From positions 26,513,501 to 26,577,500 of the forward strand of contig NC_068557.1 of NCBI RefSeq assembly GCF_022201045.2: 64,000 nucleotides of DNA. Reading direction: 5' to 3'. The DNA is from Citrus sinensis (taxonomy: Eukaryota; Streptophyta; Magnoliopsida; Sapindales; Rutaceae). This document shows positions 61,455 through 64,000 of the stretch, piece by piece. The stretch's first letter is position 1, and every line of letters starts with the position of its first letter. A program made the position numbers and the translations under genes. The notes under the pieces are model-generated. The model did no database searches. It was given only the letters and a program-made list of their open reading frames with translations, and was not told the origin of the DNA.

Positions 61455-62230
61455 AGAAGGTATCATTTTGTTTAGTTTAAATTAAAAAAAAAAATAACGT
61501 AATTTTTTTTATTGAGAAAAGTCCGAACAAATGCTTCTTCTACCCCTCAAGGAAATTAAACATTCACAGCCTCCATTCCATGCCGCTCCTCTTCATGCCA
61601 TCACTATCTCAAAGCTTTCATTATGTTGCCACTAATCGCGCTCCCACGCAACACCATGGTAGACTAAGATGAAGTTGAAGCAGAGAAAAGAGTGGTGATG
61701 AAAGGAATTATGTGTGCGTGATTGAAGGCATGTCGGTAATTGAATGAAACTTTTTCTTTCATTGAATTTTATTGGTGGAGTTGAAATTACTTACTTGAAA
61801 ATTATATTTTAAAATTTATTTTTGTTTGATTCCGCCAAATATCAATGAAATTGATTTTTTTTTTATTTTTTGTGCACATATAATAAAAATTATTTCATTG
61901 CTAAGATGATTTTGTTTTATTTTTAATTTATTTATTTACATTAGATATTTATTTTTTTAATAATTAATCATTTTAAAGTATTTAAGTCACCATCAGTGGA
62001 TTCTTTTGTTACATTAGTCAATATTTAAAGGTTAAAAAATTAACAATAATATAAAAATAGCTTTTAAATCCAATGAAGATAATAGAAAGAAATATTTTTT
62101 TAAAAAAATACAATATTTAAACGAACTCTTTGAATTAAACTATGAGGACACTTTCACCTTTAAGAAAAAAGTTTAAATTAAAAAAACAAAAAAAATTGTA
62201 TTTTAAAATTTAAAACAGAAACTTAATAAT
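61455..62230. other. Intergenic, no gene seen
   Basis: AT-rich DNA before the FAR1-family gene. No gene is supported. Confidence 0.4.
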
Positions 62231-63559
62231 CGGTCCACGTGGGATGGTGTGGTGTCCGCGGTGGAGCGCGAGAAACAAAACGCGAGTATCGTAAATCGAG
62301 TAACGCGAGTACGGTATCCGTTTTTCTTGCCCTAACTATCAAATTCACAAAGTCGGAAACATCTCTACTCGCCCTCTCGTTCAATCTTGCTGCTGATCAA
62401 AGTGTGACTCAAGTTCATGTAAAGTCTCTCTCTTTCTCATAAATTTTTTCTTAATTTATTTTTTGTAATTTTTAATTACTTTGTTGTTCGGTCATTGCTG
62501 TATGTATTTTATTATAGCTACAAGATATCTGAATTTTTAACTGTTTCTTAGCTACTTTCCAGTTCGTTTTGCTTCTTGTGTGTTAAATTTTAAGCCTTTA
62601 CTCTCTTTATTTTTGCTATTATTAATCGATTTTGTGAAGTGGGTTGTTTGACATTTTAACTTTCTGCCTGTTCTAACTTCATTAGTTGGTGCTCTGCAAC
62701 TCTTTTGACAAGTTAGTGATAATCTCTCATGGTTAATGAAGAAATTTAGTGAAGTGGATACATGCCATTTCAAATTTTAATGATGATTTTTGTGTTTTAT
62801 TCTCTGTGGTGATACTCGTATGAATGATGTATTCACCTGTATGTTGGTTTTTGTTCTGAAATATTCTTTATTGTCTTTGTTAGGTTAGGTATTCAATTTT
62901 GTAAACTATATCTTGGCATTTTCATTCCCTTCGCCTATTTCGCTTTGTGATTTCTGGTTTGAATTAGTAGTAGTTTTATTTTTGCTTGGTCTAGTCACTG
63001 GTAAGTGGCATTTTGTATGAGTTTTTGTTTAATTTGATTCCTGTGGTTTCAAAACGAGGAGAACGGCAGAAAAACTAACAAACTGCAAAAAGAAAATGCT
63101 GCAAAATTTTTAATCTGTGTTGCTTAAAGATTGCTTACCATGATGAGTAATTTTAATGCAATATACAGAATGCTCTTGAAAGATGAAATTGAAACCAATT
63201 ATTATCCTATCTTTGCTGAAATTATGCCCTCACAGAGAGCTGAACCATACCTGACTGTAGTACTGTAATCTGTTAATTCTCTGCTTGAATTGGTGAAGGT
63301 TGTTACTAACAGAAGTATTTCCACCTTGTATTCTGAGTCAGATATTTTATCCACATCACTGCATTGGTCAGCTGCACAGTCATTCTGCTTACATCAGGTT
63401 TAGATCTTCTTCTTTTGCTAACACACATGTAATTAGACTTCATCCCATTCTAAAACTTCTGATTTTTTTGGTTACTCTGTTGTTGGCATCAAATGTGTGC
63501 ATGTTCTCTTGTTTAATTTTTCAGGTACAGTTGTAGGATGCTTGCTTTAGCAGTTCCTC
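62231..63559 (+). other. Probable 5' untranslated region and leader intron of the FAR1-family gene
   Basis: A GC-richer start near 62235-62420 is followed by AT-rich intron-like DNA up to a good acceptor TTTAATTTTTCAG ending at about 63524, and then the start codon at 63560. Leader exon and intron limits are inferred from composition and splice-like sites. Confidence 0.4.
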
Positions 63560-64000
63560 ATGGGGATAGATCTTGAACAACCTTCAAGAGAATATTATAT
63601 GGAAGACAGTAGGTCCAATGTGAATGTTGATGTGGTTAATGCCAATGATGAAGGGAGTAATAGAGGTGGAGTCACTGTGAATTGTTTAAATGTCTCTGAT
63701 AATAATAAGGAAAATACTAGACCTAAGATTAGTAGAACAGTGGTAGATGGTAGACAGAAAGCTTATGCTGGAGATGAAATTAACCTGAATTCCATTAAAA
63801 CTATAGAGCCTCTAGAGGGAATGGAATTTGAATCGAAGGAAGAAGCATTTTCTTTTTATAAAGAGTATGCTAAGTCAGTGGGTTTTGCCACCATTATAAA
63901 AGCTAGCCGTCGATCAAGAATATCTGGAAAATTTATTGATGCCAAATTTGTATGTACTAGGTACGGAAATAAGCGAGAATCAAGTACGATAGAATCTACA
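63560..64000 (+). CDS. FAR1/FHY3-related (FRS) protein, N-terminal part
   Basis: An open frame runs from the ATG at 63560 to the window edge (147 residues). FAR1/FHY3 and FRS proteins come from domesticated Mutator-type transposases and act as transcription factors in light and other responses. The first 85 residues are acidic and Asn-rich with no known fold. Then comes the FAR1 DNA-binding domain: GMEFESKEEAFSFYKEYAK, VGF, SRRSR, FIDAKFVCTRYG. The zinc-binding remainder, transposase-like centre and SWIM domain should follow beyond the edge. Which FRS member it is cannot be settled from this piece. Confidence 0.9.
   Translation, partial: MGIDLEQPSREYYMEDSRSNVNVDVVNANDEGSNRGGVTVNCLNVSDNNKENTRPKISRTVVDGRQKAYAGDEINLNSIKTIEPLEGMEFESKEEAFSFYKEYAKSVGFATIIKASRRSRISGKFIDAKFVCTRYGNKRESSTIEST

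Noticed and set aside
1..64000. CRISPR arrays, operons, bacterial-type systems
   Set aside because: The DNA is plant nuclear; no direct-repeat spacer array and no bacterial genes were seen.

Overview
The window reads as a nuclear chromosome segment of a eudicot plant. It is AT-rich, its genes are split by GT-AG introns, and it carries plant-only families (VQ, PLATZ, FAR1-related, RAN1/HMA7) among many small transposons. The protein wording, RAN1 above all, fits Citrus best. That species guess is from memory and was not searched.

Layout. 1-1.9 kb: AT-rich DNA with a Tourist-like element. 1.9-3.7 kb (-): a four-exon organelle RRM protein, ORRM6-like. 4.2-4.9 kb (-): an intronless VQ-motif protein, JAV1/VQ22-like. 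5-8.7 kb: no supported gene; a second Tourist-like element. 8.75-9.7 kb (-): a dead, intron-free copy of the splicing factor PRP31, just downstream of the next gene. 10.1-17.3 kb (-): the nine-exon copper P-type ATPase RAN1/HMA7. 17.3-21.6 kb: gene-poor, with a duplicated block. 21.65-25.47 kb (+): a 5'-truncated LINE with an intact target-site duplication. 26.7-29.2 kb (+): a six-exon mitochondrial thioredoxin o. 30-40 kb: gene-poor DNA holding five terminal-inverted-repeat miniature elements, four with clear 8-10 bp target duplications. 40.4-42.8 kb (-): a four-exon PLATZ zinc-binding protein. 43-49 kb: gene-poor, with a tandem duplication and a near-perfect 41-bp-arm hairpin. 49.2-56.2 kb (+): a fifteen-exon UDP-N-acetylglucosamine diphosphorylase. 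57.0-59.0 kb (-): a full-length intronless nuclear poly(A) polymerase, apparently a retrogene. 59.3-61.5 kb: two inverted-repeat elements, one containing a SINE. 62.2-64 kb (+): the start of a FAR1/FHY3-family gene cut by the window edge.

The genes form no operon or pathway; each is an independent transcription unit. Two retrocopies of RNA-processing genes (PRP31, dead; poly(A) polymerase, open) and a LINE with reverse transcriptase share the window, which suits a LINE-driven retrocopy history. I found no unknown multi-gene system. The best leads are the intronless poly(A) polymerase, the 46.5-kb hairpin, the nested SINE, the MULE-like element cluster and a NAGNAG acceptor in RAN1.
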